A stretch of DNA of 64,000 bases from Favolaschia claudopus (taxonomy: Eukaryota; Basidiomycota; Agaricomycetes; Agaricales; Mycenaceae), in the NCBI GenBank assembly GCA_037176885.1, contig JAWWNJ010000135.1:310001-374000 (forward strand), read 5' to 3'. Below, piece by piece: positions 1 through 11,527 of this stretch; positions within the stretch are counted from its first letter, which is position 1; the number at the start of each line of letters is the position of its first letter. Made by a program: the position numbers and the translations under genes. The notes beneath the pieces are model-generated. The model was given only the letters and a program-made list of their open reading frames with translations. It was not told where the DNA came from and did no database searches.

Positions 1-2288
1 CTAAGTTGGGCAGGTCAGAACGTATAACAGAGATGGCGTCGAGCAGGCGATCGTTCAGGAAGGGGCGTCCATCGATGGTAAGTTCATCTGCTGGGGTCGA
101 CGGGTCGAAGAAGGTGAGGGGATTCGCAGCAATATGAGCGCAGAAACCGGGGAGTTTGCGATGAAGGGGGAACGAGAGAGAAGAGATCGACAAATTCGCC
201 GCGTCATTTGCCGCGAACTTGCGCCATATAGGGCCAAGAAACGGATACCCCATACAGCGCTAAAGCAACCATTTCCGTCATGGTTGCCTTGCAGTCGAGT
301 CCCAGGAGAATATTCCGTTCGACATTATTGGCGGCGCCTGCTTTCGTCTTGGAATCCATCGCCTGAGTCACAAGCTCGTAGAAGATGCTCGGATAACAAA
401 CAACTTCAACCGCTGCCCAGGTATAGCAGCCATACCGAGTGTTGGAGACGTCCGGAAACTTTCCTGCTTCCTTGATCCCGAACAGATCCTCCTTCTCCTT
501 GCGAATAAAAAGAGCTGAGCGATCCTGATAGCCTCGAATACCATCCTTGTGGCGAAAGAGAGAGCCCATGAGTTGGAGGAGTTTGATCGCGCCAAACGAA
601 CTTTCCTTGACGGCGTGTCGCACAGCGGCGCTGTCGGAGTCAGATCCCAACGCGATTGTGGCGCTGTTGGCTTTGTTAGCGAGCAGGACGGGACGGGAAA
701 TGTTTGTGAGTGTCGTATAGGCGCTGGACGGCGGCCGTAACCGTGTTTGAGCACATTCGAGTCCTTGTGCATGCAGCAGCCACCGAAGAAATGGGTAGTG
801 AGGTTGCTTTGCTCTTCTGAAGGCAGTGCTGCGAAACGATCTTCACCTAAGTAGCTTCGTCGCGAGTGTCTTGCCCTAACGCTGCGTTTATCGCTCGACC
901 TGTTTTTTTCAGTGTAAATGTATGAATAGACGGTTTGGTACTCACAGGGATGCTAATTGCGCGGCAGGAATCTTGCCAACATCTTGGAGATCCTCGTCTG
1001 ATATCTGCGACATCGCGAGGAGAATTTCGCCGGTGAGTAATTCTGGATCGTCCATCGCAGTCCTTCCCAAATCTCGAACGACCACCTCCGTTTTGTACTC
1101 GTCTGAATACCCGAACGCCTTCTTCCCATCCGCGGCATAATCCCGCCTATCTCCCAGCTTATTGCTCATTCGGGTAGCAGCAGCGCGAGTCCCCTTCGAA
1201 CTGGGTCTTTGCCGTATGATCCAACGCGGGAGCAACTTCCCAGAATCGTGTGCGATGCGTCCAAGTTGATTGGTCGCTGTCGTCGGCATCTGGAGCATAG
1301 GAAGGGACTGCGAGGGTGATGTGGCGTCCCTCAATGTTGATCCCGCGAAAGGTGGTGCCGTCCGAGCTTTCTATAAATCCTGTACCTCAACTCAGCCTAA
1401 TATGTGTGCACGTCCCACCGTGCGGCGGCTCATAAATCTCCGCCCGAATTTTGATACCAAAAGCTTCTGCACATGCAAGGACCGCAGATTCCAGCCGTCC
1501 AGATGCACAACCAGCTTGGGTCAGATCTCGCGCCAGCTTGCGCGCCCCCAGCACTATAGCTCCTCCGTCGAAAGCGTTCCATTCGTGTAAATCAGTATAC
1601 TTCTTGCGGACTTCCTTCAACGCAGATTGAGCACGTACAACCTGCTTCTGAGTAGCAGTAAGTCGATTGCGAGTGGTGGTAAGAGTGCTTTGCTTTTCTT
1701 TAACGATAGTTTGCAGCGAAAGAACAGTAGAATCTAGAGAGCGGATTTTTTCGTGTGCAAGGGACAGAGCATCTTCCAGGGAAGCGATACGAGCCAGGTG
1801 AACCTCGAGATCAGTCTGAAGATTATCCAGAGTCGAAGCATGAGCCTTCTTCGCTACAGTGTGGGCGCCTTCAAGTCGTTTAATTCGTTTACGGCGTCGA
1901 GTTAACTCCTCCCGAGAGCTGGGTTGCGCTTCAGGGACGTGAGAGTGCGATTGGTAGCGGACAATTCGTCTTTCTTGGTTTGGAGAGCAACATTTCGTTT
2001 GGAGAGACTCTGGTAATCAGCACGGAGTAGCTCGAAATCAGTAGAAAGTTCGGAAATAGCGGCTTCTAATTGGTCGATCCTTGGTTCTTTATGAGTCAAT
2101 TGTTCCCGTAACGTGGGCTTTTTCTTCGGCAAGTTGGTGATATCAGCTATAGGCACCGCCGAAAGATCCAGACCAAGGTTCTCTGTGTCGCCAGTCGTCC
2201 CGGAGGTCGAAGGATCAGGTAACTCAGCCTTCCGGTCGTTAACGCGCCGTTTGGCCGCCGTTTGGCGTTTTGTAGGCTGGGGCATCAT
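1..2288 (-). pseudogene. Coiled-coil protein gene of a repeated agaric family, frame-broken, cut by window edge
   Basis: The reading starts at the ATG at 2288 (MMPQPTKRQ...), runs through a long charged coiled coil (about 2120-1600), and then through a C-terminal region with motifs such as KFPDVSNTRYGCY, MTEMVALALYGVSVSWPYM and, near the left edge, GFCAHIAANPLTFFDPSTP. I infer that it belongs to a multi-copy Agaricomycete family of unknown function often found near transposons; that rests on memory of similar sequences. A good intron lies at 945-900 (GTGAGTACC...CAG) and a probable one near 1430-1388. Four single-base frame breaks have no room for an intron: about 1905-1935, 1185-1200, 700-740 and 204-215. 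The reading stays open past the left end, so the 3' end is missing. It is either a pseudogene or a gene hit by assembly indels. Confidence 0.6.
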
Positions 2289-2820
2289 CCGAAATCATCA
2301 AGAGAGGTAGAATGGACTTGAAAGCTGAGATAGACAACAGTGAGATGAAAGCAGAGGGAGAGCGACGCGTCAGCCAAAAAATTGTCACAGGTGTGACACG
2401 AGTGACCTCACGCGTTTAAATACCGCCAGAATAAAATCCATCGTTTATTCATTATGCGCCCATTCTATTCAACTTCGCGGCAAAAAATGTTCGCAATATG
2501 TTTCTCCTCATAAGTTATCCCTTGTGTTCGAAAAAGTCTTCCATCCTCCCTTTGAACCAACCAAGTCTCGCCAAAATACGCTGGTTGAAAAACACATTGT
2601 GGGGGAGATGGCTCCAAAAGGGATAACATTTATTCTAACATTTATTCTAATACATCTTCCGAATATTTTATTCTAATTGAGTCAAAGGATCTGGCCACTT
2701 CTTGAGAGGATGATGACCTTGCAAAATTGGAACCAGGCGTCCAAGCGAACCAAACACGACCAAGCATGCCGTTTCCATAACGGGCTATGCCCGTACCCAC
2801 ATATTTTACACCGAGAACCG
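2289..2820. other. Intergenic stretch upstream of the coiled-coil gene
   Basis: No supported gene. An AT-rich TTTAAATA at about 2415 could be a TATA-like element for the minus-strand gene ending at 2288, but this is weak. Confidence 0.3.
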
Positions 2821-2824
2821 ATAA

Positions 2825-3175
2825 ATCTCGCAGACTACTCCAACCGCACATCTCATCCAAGAGTTTCACAGAACCTGCACCTTCATCCAAGAACACGGCG
2901 AAAGCCTTCCATCGCGAGTACTCGACGATGCATTCCATTTCATGGATCGCTTGCTACGACTATTATCAAAGAAGCACTCCGCCTTCAAAGCCTTTTCTCA
3001 TGATTTCAGCGAGGCCATCTTCATCCGGGATAAATCTGATGTTCTGGCAGTTCGGGCTGTCCTTGAGGCGCATAAAATCAACTGGGAATATGCCAAGCGC
3101 GCCAAAGGTGACGCTCTGAATCGTCGCATTCGTCGATATATACCAGTGAAACGATGCACCAAAGTGCAGCAGTGA
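2825..3175 (+). pseudogene. C-terminal coding fragment, unrecognised family
   Basis: One frame is open from about 2825 to the stop at 3175. It reads LIQEFHRTCTFIQEHG, then FMDRLLRLLSKKHSAFKAF, then INWEYAKRAK and RIRRYIP. The text is protein-like, with amphipathic spacing and good composition, and it has no start codon of its own, so it looks like the 3' remnant of a larger gene. It resembles the DNA-binding or nuclease-like proteins that are multi-copy in agaric genomes, but I cannot name the family. Upstream sequence (2640-2824) does not extend the frame. Confidence 0.4.
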
Positions 3176-3828
3176 AATCTGACTAGAAAAGAGTAGAGAC
3201 AAAGTCTGTACTCCAAACCAATACAAAATCCAACTACCAACAACTCCAATGCGTGTGTGTGTGTTCGGGGAGGTGGGTCAGGCGTATCGACCGTCAATCT
3301 CAGTGAACCACTTAGATAATTCTGCCAGTGCAAAGTGCAAATAATCCAGTTTATTGGGAAACCTGACTACTAACTGCTATACACACCCCAGATTGGACTT
3401 AAGCTGGTGCTTGACCTCGCAGTGGGAGTTCAACAGAGGAATAAACAGAGGACTTCAGGCTAATCCACAGCTACAGCCGTCACTCGAGTAAACGACCTCA
3501 GGACGCCACAGCTCGGTCGTGTAAATCCAAAGTGATGTAACCCACACTGAATCCAAATGCCTCAGAGATCCACAACTCAGTGATCCACACTGCAGGGATT
3601 TATCTCACAGCTACAGCAATTTGGAGACAGTTAGAAAACCCAAGACCTCAGAGTACCCAACACTGCAGGGATTTATCTCACAGCTACAGTCAAGGGATTC
3701 TCGTCAAAATTGTGCCAATAAGGGGGAGTGACAGGGTTCGCTCCAGTACATAGTTTACATGCGGGCTTATATACTACAGTTCTATAATCATATTTAGTCA
3801 TTTCCCAGCTTTCTGGGGGCGTATGAAC
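3176..3828. repeat. Non-coding region with 29-bp direct repeats
   Basis: The segment CACTGCAGGGATTTATCTCA and the next 9 bases occur at 3588-3616 and again at 3661-3689, 73 bases apart. Shorter related pieces (CTCAGAG, CCACAGCTACAG) are scattered from about 3410 to 3690. This looks like a degenerate tandem array or part of a solo LTR. No gene is seen. Confidence 0.5.
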
Positions 3829-4066
3829 GAAAATCGAAAACGAAAACGCGGCTAGCTGATATTGATCAGGCGGCCTTCCAGGCCATCAAGTCCATCAATT
3901 GCGAGGATTCAGAAACGAAAATGACCGGTTTCAACACGGCAAAGAAGCCGAAAGGACTGGATTGATGTCACAGTCACAATGTACGTGGTCGTGCTTGCCG
4001 AACGTGTCCGAGTGGCTGTACCAGGTCACGCAACACGGCGTGCTTTAGCACTCTAATTATCAATTG
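3829..4066 (+). repeat. Dispersed repeat R, copy 1 (uninterrupted)
   Basis: About 235 bp starting at ACGAAAATCGAAAACGAAAA and ending near GTGCTTTAGCACTCTAA are nearly identical to 44522-44685 plus 45124-45226. This copy is contiguous where copy 2 carries a 427-bp SINE, so it serves as the empty site for that insertion. The class of R itself is unknown; no reading frame of interest is present. Confidence 0.75.
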
Positions 4067-4301
4067 ACAAGCTTACAGCTGTTTCGGAAAAAGAATACGG
4101 GTTTCGGCATTTCTTTCGCTTCGTTTTTTTTTGTCTATAGTTGTTTGGCCTCGCGTCCCTTTCTGCTCCACCCACCCCACTTCACTGGCGTCATTTGTGT
4201 TGAACACGGTGTTGTGACTCCACAAGCTCCACACCCAATGCGCGTATTTAGAGGGCGAAAACTCAACCTCCAACATTGCGCTTCCATGGAAAATATCCAT
4301 C

Positions 4302-5818
4302 ATGCAACCCACCTCGAATCAGTCTTCTTCGCACTACCGCGAGCACACCCGACAACAGGATGGCTGGACTGTCCTTGCCTCTGAACCTCAGCAGCGCGCT
4401 GCTACAGAGGCTCCTCCCCCATACACAGCCGAAGCCCCTCCTCAGGCTGCTGCAACCGGCGGCAGATCCCGCTCCGGAGAGATATCCGGGTCAGTTATCC
4501 GTCATATTTTTCGTTATCTTAATTGTTTGCTGACTGCTCAACAGGAGTGCAGCTCGCATTTTCTGTTCCCACCAACAGCGATATCATTGGCGCGATCCCC
4601 CTCATGCGAACCATTCACTTTGCCCGCAACGTCCCCTTCCAGGAGGGATTGCTCAAAATATGCAACGTCATGAACATCGGAGTCAGCGCTGCGTGTATTG
4701 GTTACAAGTGGAACAAGGATCCGGTCAACGCCCCCGTACAACCAACTGGCAACTCACGGCGACTGGGAGCATTGTCTGGAGGAGGGGATCGGTAAAACTG
4801 CGAGGGCGAGAACCAAGGAATTGCTGTGTGTAATTCGGAATCTGGTGCGTTGATTTATATCTCTCGTTCTACGATTGTCAGTTTAAAATTCCTCGCGTCA
4901 GAATTCTCCCCGGAACTGCCCCCAATACCGCACCTCGGGCTGCTGCGGCCCCCGCAGCCGAGTCCGGCGGGAAGAAGCGAAAAGCCGACGCCAGCCCAAC
5001 AACCACTCAATCACCCGGTGGACGGAAGACATTTGACTACACCAACGAGTACCGCGAGCTCAAAAATCACCTTGCCTGTGCAACTCACAAGGGTGAAATT
5101 GCTTCGTCTCCCCGGCCGACGGGCATCATCATCGTGTCGACCGATATTTAACGACCCTCTGGGCCAAGGAAATTGTGTGTCAATTTTTCTTCGCTCGTAT
5201 CTGTTTAACTTAACATTGTTATCAGGTCACCGGTAAGGCTACGCTACAGCGGCCCCCGGAGAACATAGTTTTCCAAGACTTCTTCCTGCCCAAGGCCAAG
5301 AAACCCCGCACTGCGAGGAGGTCGCCGCCTGTTAATCCTTTAAATCCCTGCGCGCCGACTCCCATGCCAACCATCAACGTCACCGTCAACACTGGAACAG
5401 GCGGTGAGCAGACCAGCACCGCCTCGCCTCATCAGCGAAGCCCTTTGGGGACAATCACCAACACCACCCACGAGCGCCGTCGACAATACTCCCCTCTCCC
5501 TCTTTCGTACTGCCCTTGGCCAGGAGAATGCCGAGCTGGCTGAGGCTATCCGCTACCCTTCCGTCACCAGCATACTTCAGCAAATCGACGACTCGGGGGT
5601 TTTCGAGGGTTCTTCCGTCCTCACTTTCCCCCTCTGTCATCTTTGCAGATGCTCTGGATGACCACCAAATCACACATGTCGATCATGTTCCGATCTTCGA
5701 CACTGACTTCTATGTTCACTTGATCCACATGCCAATCGAGTTGGCCAATCTGTTTGTCGAGGAGTCGATTGCAGCCATGGGGAGGGCAGAGAAGGGCAAA
5801 GGCAAGGCTCTCAATTAA
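4302..5818 (+). pseudogene. Multi-exon gene of unknown function, frame-broken
   Basis: The start chosen is the ATG at 4302 (MQPTSNQSSSHYREH). Downstream coding blocks read VQLAFSVPTNSDIIGAIPLM, GDWEHCLEEGIGKTARARTK, KTFDYTNEYRELKNHLACAT, GHHHRVDRYLTTLWAKEI, ENIVFQDFFLPKAKKPR and, after a 40-nt intron ending at about 5648, DALDDHQITHVDHVPIF..., stopping at 5818. Further introns are likely at about 4494-4545, 4852-4905 and 5173-5225. Single-base frame breaks lie near 4740 and 5095. A low-complexity proline/alanine segment precedes KKRK, a possible nuclear localisation signal. I do not recognise a catalytic domain. The pattern fits a repeated agaric gene of unknown role, here probably inactive. 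Confidence 0.55.
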
Positions 5819-6044
5819 TTCTCATTACCTGCCGATGAAAGATTCAAAATGCACTAATACCATACGCGTCGAAACAGAAGTAATGTACGATAGAAAACTG
5901 TGAAATATGTACACTAGTATATACTACGATACAGAATACGATACGTTCCGAATGTCTTACCTACTTACCTATTCAATTTACAAGTGACTCAAATACTCAG
6001 CCGATTGGAAGGGAAGAAATCATTTTTAAAAAATACAGCGACAG

Positions 6045-7218
6045 TTACAGGTACCCAGAATGCTCGTACCACCCACAGGCCTTTTCGGGCGTCATAGACT
6101 CAAAGACAGCCCTCCAAATCATCGCATACGGCGAATCTCCGCCGTTGCCCGCCATTGCCCCATCCGTGTAGTCCCGATGTGCTCTAATCCATGCTTTCAT
6201 GGCTGAGAAGCCTTCTTCAATCGGATCGTAGTCGGGGGAGTATGGCGGCAGGTATTCCAATCGCATCCCGCTGCTGTGTGATCAGAAAAGATAAGGAGGT
6301 AAGCTAAATGAAATATACCGCTGTTCAATCATAGGACGCAATGCCGCCGACTTGTGTATGCTTGCGTTATCCATGACGATGACGGAATTTGGACCCGGAA
6401 ACGGGTTCATGTTGTCGAGAAGGCCGTCAATAAAGCTGTTGAAGCTGGCGGCTTTGAAGGAACCGTGTATGACGTCGAGATGCAGCACGCCGTCCAGAGA
6501 GAGCGCGGGGAGGACTGAATACCTGGAAAAAATCTGTAAGTTGATCCCGCAATCGTAGTTGGACGACGTACTTGACTCCCCGTATGTACACATCATGCCG
6601 TCGAGCTTGTTCACCAGCCGGTGCCCAGGCCCACCCGCGTTTGGAGGTGTTGCGATTGCAGGCAGCCTCGTCGACAAATACGAGTTGCGGGGCGCGATAG
6701 GTCTGAGCCATGTGTATTTTGAAATTGGTACGGGCGTTCTCATCGCGTTGTATGGCAACACGAGACACCTATCCGGACTATGGGTCACAATGAGACATAT
6801 ATTACTTAGGTGGTGAGACTCACGCGCTTCCTCGTATATCCTCGCCGCCTCAACGCCGTCCATATGGAGGTGAGCGAAGCTTCCACATTGCAGAGCTCCC
6901 GCAACTCTGCTTGCATCTCACGCAGATAGATGTCGGGAGTCCTCTCCACAAGTGCGACCAGGAACTGTGTCATTTCTTCAATCAAAAACACGAATTTGCA
7001 AGGAAGACATAGTACTTACATCGACATCACGTTGGGGTGGTTGGTTCCCCGAGTTCGTCGCGTCGATGCCGACGAAGAATCTTCTCTACAGAGCTCAGAC
7101 TGACACCCAGCTCGTGCGCCACGTCGGCTTGTTTGCGGCCGCAGAAGTAATGCAGGTAAACTACATTTGCCCGCGTGTTTTCAGGGATGTCTTTGCGGTG
7201 TCCGCGCGCCATGAGCAA
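6045..7218 (-). CDS. Tc1/mariner-superfamily transposase (DD34E) with four introns
   Basis: Cut-and-paste transposase. The ATG at 7218 starts an N-terminal helix-turn-helix (GRKQADVAHELGVSLSSVEKILRR), shown in part. The catalytic triad is VFVDEAACN (first Asp), VIVMDNASIH (second Asp) and PPYSPDYDPIEEGF (Glu), with 34 residues between the second Asp and the Glu. Introns with GT-AG ends read at 7019-6976, 6823-6769, 6571-6523 and 6318-6274; the protein ends at 6045 (EHSGYL). One base appears missing just before the first intron (about 7030), which puts an in-frame TGA at the exon end, so the copy may be inactive. No clear TIRs were found in the flanks; a 17-bp direct repeat TCCTATACTTGAAAAGA occurs twice near 7262-7295. 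Confidence 0.85.
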
Positions 7219-7375
7219 CAGAGTGAGAGAGAAGAGTTGGTGAGGTCGTTGGCGACATAATCCTATACTTGAAAAGATCCTATACTTGAAAAGAGGGCCA
7301 GGCCATCAGTCGCGTGACTTTTGACAGAAAATCACGGGGTTTTGTCAACATCCTACAACACAACCGGCTGTCGAG

Positions 7376-7580
7376 ATGTTGAAACTCACACGCGGTCCCC
7401 GGCGCCGCGCGCCGGCGAGTGCAGCGAGCGGCAGTGCGGCGCCGCGGGCAAGGAATCCAGCAAAAAAAAATCCAGGCGGGGTTTGGGGCGGAGCCCCGAC
7501 AAGCTTAAGCACCCCGCCTTCGGCAGGGCCGGCTCGCTACGCTATTCTATATATAGTCGTTTTCGTTTTCGTTTCTAGTA
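7376..7580. repeat. GC-rich low-complexity segment
   Basis: A GC-rich block contains nested palindromes (GGCGCCGCGCGCC, GGGGCGGAGCCCC, CCCCGCCTTCGGCAGGG), an A9 run and then TATATATAG followed by CGTTTTCGTTTTCGTTT. It is unlike the surrounding DNA and may be the end of a repeat element. No supported gene. Confidence 0.4.
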
Positions 7581-7677
7581 TATACTCTCTTGAACCAGAA
7601 TTGTTAGACTCAAAATGAACAACGTGCGAGATGCATACCATCTTTCACAACACGTTTTGAAGCAGCTAAGATCCGAC

Positions 7678-9613
7678 TTAGTTAGGGTTGTTTCTGACAT
7701 TGGGAAGGAACGCACACGCACTGGTAGATTTCTTCTTTCCCTTCTTCGGCTCTGCCTCAGCCTCCGAAGCGGCGGAATCATCATCAGAGGACTCTGAATT
7801 GGCTATGATTACAGCAGTTTGCAGATGTAATGACACCACGTCGCATCACATGAGAAGAAAGCACAAAAAACACGTCTTCTTCTCTCCTTCGTATCTCTCT
7901 CGTTTCGACGACAAATAGCATGATTTTGGTATCGGAGGACTCGCCGTAATCCGGGCTTCAAAACGACTATCTTTTATCGCCGAAATCCTGACTTCATTTT
8001 GGCCGACATCCACCTTGCTCGTCATCGTCATCGCCGTCTTGGACGCAATTCTGGAGAGAATGTCTCGTGTGTAGGCGCGTTAGGAAGGCAGTTCTAGTCG
8101 CTTTCAATCTACATATATGCATTTGTAGCGCGGATTCCGGTTAGATAACTTATTGTTCTCGTGTCTCTTCTCTACTTCCACCGTGATCACAGTTTCGTTC
8201 TCTGGTTTTGTTCCTTCTCAGGCGCGCGTCACAATTCCCTGCCGTGCGGTGTATAGCACCAGTGGGGTGCGTCTTCAAAAGGAAAGGACGCTAATTTTTC
8301 GCTAAATTTTGCTGTGGCGTATTCTATTTTTCTCGTTTGCCACTGGAGTCTGCGTGGCTTACTTACTATTAGCCACTTTGTACCACACATACACTACTAA
8401 GCATGCCAGATGACTCCAGTGCCAAGCATCACATCACGGTTCCTTTTTTGGCAGGGAACGGCATCAAAAGTTAAACTCGATACCACATTATGCCGTCATC
8501 ACCATTTGACTTCGAAACAGTGTAGAACGTCTATATGGATGTGTAGCATCTTGTGCCTTGCAAGGCAATTGACCAAGTTTTTGTGTTTTCACCTTCGAAA
8601 AAGTGAAACAAACCCTAATGATGGTTGATGCCATCATCAAATTGCCATATCGGTTAGGGTTAAGATCACGTGCTTCTCGGACTTTGCCGTGTCAGCCTTG
8701 GGCGGATCACCCAGGTAGGTCGGCTACCACTTTTTCTTGGTTTCTGCATGACAACTGAACACATCTGGCCTCAATCCATCCAAAATCAGAGCCAAAATGA
8801 TGATTTTACTTTTTTCAGACCCGAAAAAAGTGAATCACCGTGGGAAAAAGTGAGTTCTCGACGCCAAACGCATTCTTTTGGTCGGTTTCCTTCCTCAGAA
8901 AATCCCAAATAAATTACAAAAATTTTCCTTCTTCTTCCGCCCGAAAAGGCAGTGTTGGAGAAGTGGCGCTTGGCACTGTATTTTCTGGAGATCTCAAGAC
9001 TCATTCTGTGTGCATAACCCTGCTAGGAGCGCGACAACGTTGGAGAAGCTGGATGTCAAGTGGATGTCGACCAAAATCAAAGTCGGAATTTTGACAATAA
9101 AATACCAGCGTCTTGAGGCCCGGATTAAGGCGACCTCATACATACAAAAATAGTCGATATTGGGCAAGAAACGAGCAAGAACGAGGCGATACAAGAAGAC
9201 GTATTTTTCGTGCTTTCTTTACATGTGATGCGACGTGGTGTCATTACATCTGCAAACTGCTGTAAATGAACAAGCATTTTGGAAGGAAGAGCGAAGAGTG
9301 AAATACTGGAATTTGGTGTCGGCGGTTGATGAAAATCTTCATCGTTCTCTTCATCAACGTCGATAACATCTTCTACTGTCACCGAGCCATGTTTGGCTAT
9401 CAAATATGAACGCTCGGGAGAATCCTCAGAAGAAGCAACTTACTACTTCTCTTGCGCTTCGCAGATTCCGGCTGCTCTCCATCCGAGCTCGGGCTTGCAG
9501 CCAGTCTCTCTTCTCCAGAGGGAGTGGAAGGATTGCCAGTCGGTGATGAGCTGTGGAGCAGTCATTGGATGAATTTTATTCTTGAATATTATAACGTACC
9601 AAAGCGCCTCCAT
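7678..9613 (-). pseudogene. Acidic, serine-rich gene fragment split by a TA-flanked element
   Basis: Coding sequence begins at an ATG at 9613 (MEAL), followed by a likely intron (GTACGTTATA...CTCCACAG). It continues with GNPSTPSGEERLAASPSSDG, a basic KRKRSS, VEDVIDVDEENDEDFHQPP and ALPSKMLVHL up to position 9264. It resumes at 7809 with IIANSESSDDDSAASEAEAE and PKKGKKKSTS. If the element at 7812-9262 and one TA are removed, the frame runs straight through, so the element landed in an exon. Downstream of about 7710 a 50-nt intron with a CTAAC-like branch site may carry the gene further left. The protein is mostly disordered, acidic and lysine-rich; I do not recognise a domain. One frame break lies near 9430. 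Confidence 0.45.
7812..9262. mobile_element. 1.45-kb TIR element, TA target duplication (pogo/Tc1-like, non-autonomous)
   Basis: The termini begin CAGCAGTTTGCAGATGTAAT on both strands and the inverted repeat is perfect for about 41 bp, with weaker pairing over some 200 bp. TA flanks both ends (7810-7811 and 9263-9264). The interior has no transposase reading frame that I can support. TIRs starting with CAG and a TA duplication fit the Tc1/mariner/pogo superfamily; that assignment is from known family features. Confidence 0.8.
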
Positions 9614-9632
9614 GTCAGACACAATAGATGTT

Positions 9633-10711
9633 AATGGGGAAGCTTGCTTCCCCATTCATCAAGCTTCCCCATTCATCGGTATAGGTCTCCAGAATGCAGA
9701 TGCTTACAAATGTCCGTCCGGATGCTTCAGGATGATCCGAACGCACTCTAAGCACTGTCCAGGATTCCTGAGTCCGTGGCCTCGGACTTCGGGAACGGCC
9801 GTCACTGTCATTGTCATGTGACTCCGGACTGCGCGCCGAATGAAGTTTTCTGAGTGTTCAACTTTGGTTCAACTCAGATTCAATTGGCTCATTTGAACCT
9901 CATGTGCTGTGAATAAGCATATATACAGTACCCTACCAACACCTAGTCACTACTGTAGTATTACGTTCAATTCGTAGGGTCACTAGTCACAGACCCGAAA
10001 TCCTACGAAAATTGTCGTAAGTCACAGCGTCACTAAAGGGTCCTACGAAATTGGTGCGATTTTGGGCCTAAAAAGGGGGTAAAAAAACGAAATTTTTCGT
10101 AAGTCACAGTGTCCCAAGGCCCCACACGAAAGGGTAAATTCGTAAGGGGTGTCACACCCAAAACCGGCTTACGAATTGAACGTAATACTACAGTATACTC
10201 AATGGTTGCTTGCTCATTAAGAAAGAATTCAGTAAACATCAAAATTTTGTAAATTACAAGCCTCCTCAAGTTACAAGCACTTTGCCACTAATGCCGGGGC
10301 TCAGGGAATGCCTTGAGCAACTTCAAAAAAAAATTACCAGACTTTGTGCTACTACCAGTGTCTTGGATATACTTACTACTACCCAGTGAGTATAGGCTAT
10401 AGCTGTCAAAATTAATGATTCAACAAAAAAGGGCCACTGAGTGTGCAACCAGATTCATGAGGAGCAAAAGGGGTTTGAAGGTGGATATGAGGGCGGTTAC
10501 TGAGACGGTTCTGAGGTTCGTCAACTGAATAAGTTGGTTACCCAAATCGGGCGAAAAACTGTTCGAGCCAATAATGTTGCCCGAATTTAGCAAGATTAGC
10601 TACTGTAAATGGGTGAATTGGACGTATTAGACCAGGATGTTGAATTCCCATTCGCACTGAAGCAAGCTTACCCTCCTATGTGGACCATTGTTCACATACC
10701 CAGCATGTTTT
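9633..10711 (-). repeat. Exon-bearing duplicated segment, copy 1 (carries a MITE)
   Basis: About 0.84 kb of this stretch matches 63143-63931 at high identity. The left end is a hairpin, GGGGAAGCTTGCTTCCCC; a 20-bp extra repeat follows here. On the minus strand the segment holds splice-site-bounded coding pieces that continue the unknown gene starting at 11221. The two copies differ mainly by the 241-bp MITE at 9953-10193. The right boundary (10711) lies a few bases from the exon-intron junction of the upstream exon. Confidence 0.8.
9953..10193. mobile_element. 241-bp MITE, TIR CTGTAGTATTACGTTCAATT, TA duplication
   Basis: The termini are inverted repeats of 24 bp (CTGTAGTATTACGTTCAATT plus CGTA), each flanked by TA. 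The matching segment at 63143-63931 lacks the element, so the insertion is proved by its empty site (near 63420). It is non-coding, with internal repeats of CGTAAGTCACAG and CCTACGAAA. It fits a Tc1/mariner-type MITE. Confidence 0.9.
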
Positions 10712-11221
10712 GACGGCGGCGACGGTGAAGGGAATCCCGGCAGACTTCCAGTCTATGGAGCGAAGATACTGGACAACAAGACTCATGCCATGCTCGCCTC
10801 GAGAAATATATTGGAAGTGGCCATCATCGTCGCGACAGTCGTGGCCAAAGAGTATGTCCATGCGACGGATGAAAGTAGAGGACGCGCTGTTTTTGTCCAT
10901 ACCGTGCACCTTGTTCCCTACATGGTAGATTTTATCTTGATCTGTTGCCTTGTACATTGACTTAGGAAGCTGTTGTGTGAGGGCGTCCATTTTGTTGATC
11001 AAGTCCGTGATGAGGGAGACTAGGAGTGGAGTCAAAGATGATCGCGAGAAATACATCTCATATTCAAACGCACCTGAATTTGCGATAGTCTCTCCCACAA
11101 TCTGTTGATGGGGGGCCGATGGTGTCTCTCCATTTTGGGGGTCCATGAGTCTCAAAGACGCTTGTTTTGTCCGTTGACTGCGGTGAGGTGCGGCATTCGA
11201 GTCGATTTTGCGAGAAGACAT
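10676..11221 (-). CDS. Hypothetical protein, first exon of an unknown multi-exon gene
   Basis: The open frame starts at the ATG at 11221 (MSSRKIDSNAAPHRSQRTK) and continues for about 175 codons. The 181-codon frame runs a few residues past a strong donor (GTATGT) at about 10698; the matching acceptor is TTGCTTCAG near 10656, giving a 43-nt intron. Coding then reads on as CEWEFNIL in this copy and CEEFNILAKYVQFIH in the copy at the right end of the window. The N-terminus is basic and disordered; the middle has a hydrophobic helix (LLVSLITDLINKMDAL). No known domain is recognised. Later exons probably lie in 9950-10650 and are disturbed by the MITE at 9953-10193. Confidence 0.5.
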   Translation of the reverse strand: MSSRKIDSNAAPHRSQRTKQASLRLMDPQNGETPSAPHQQIVGETIANSGAFEYEMYFSRSSLTPLLVSLITDLINKMDALTQQLPKSMYKATDQDKIYHVGNKVHGMDKNSASSTFIRRMDILFGHDCRDDDGHFQYISRGEHGMSLVVQYLRSIDWKSAGIPFTVAAVKTCWVCEQWST

Positions 11222-11527
11222 AGCGGGAGGAGAAAGTAACTGACCGCTCAGACCGCAGTGAATTTTGAATGAAAGTCAGACGCAATATGTTTGACTCATT
11301 CGGACCTGTTGCGGCGCATAATTGCCCGCAGAGTCAGCGCAAATTTGGCCCGCAAATCCTTTCGGGCTTCAAAAACCATGCAAATCATGTTCAGAATCGG
11401 TGTTTTTGGTGGGTTCAGACTCGGCAGAAGTCTGAACCCGCTGGGAGGGAGAATTCTCTCTGAGAAACCGCGTAGAATTATTCGCTAATCAACTGATCCC
11501 GCGCATGCCCGAACCTTTCCGTCACTA

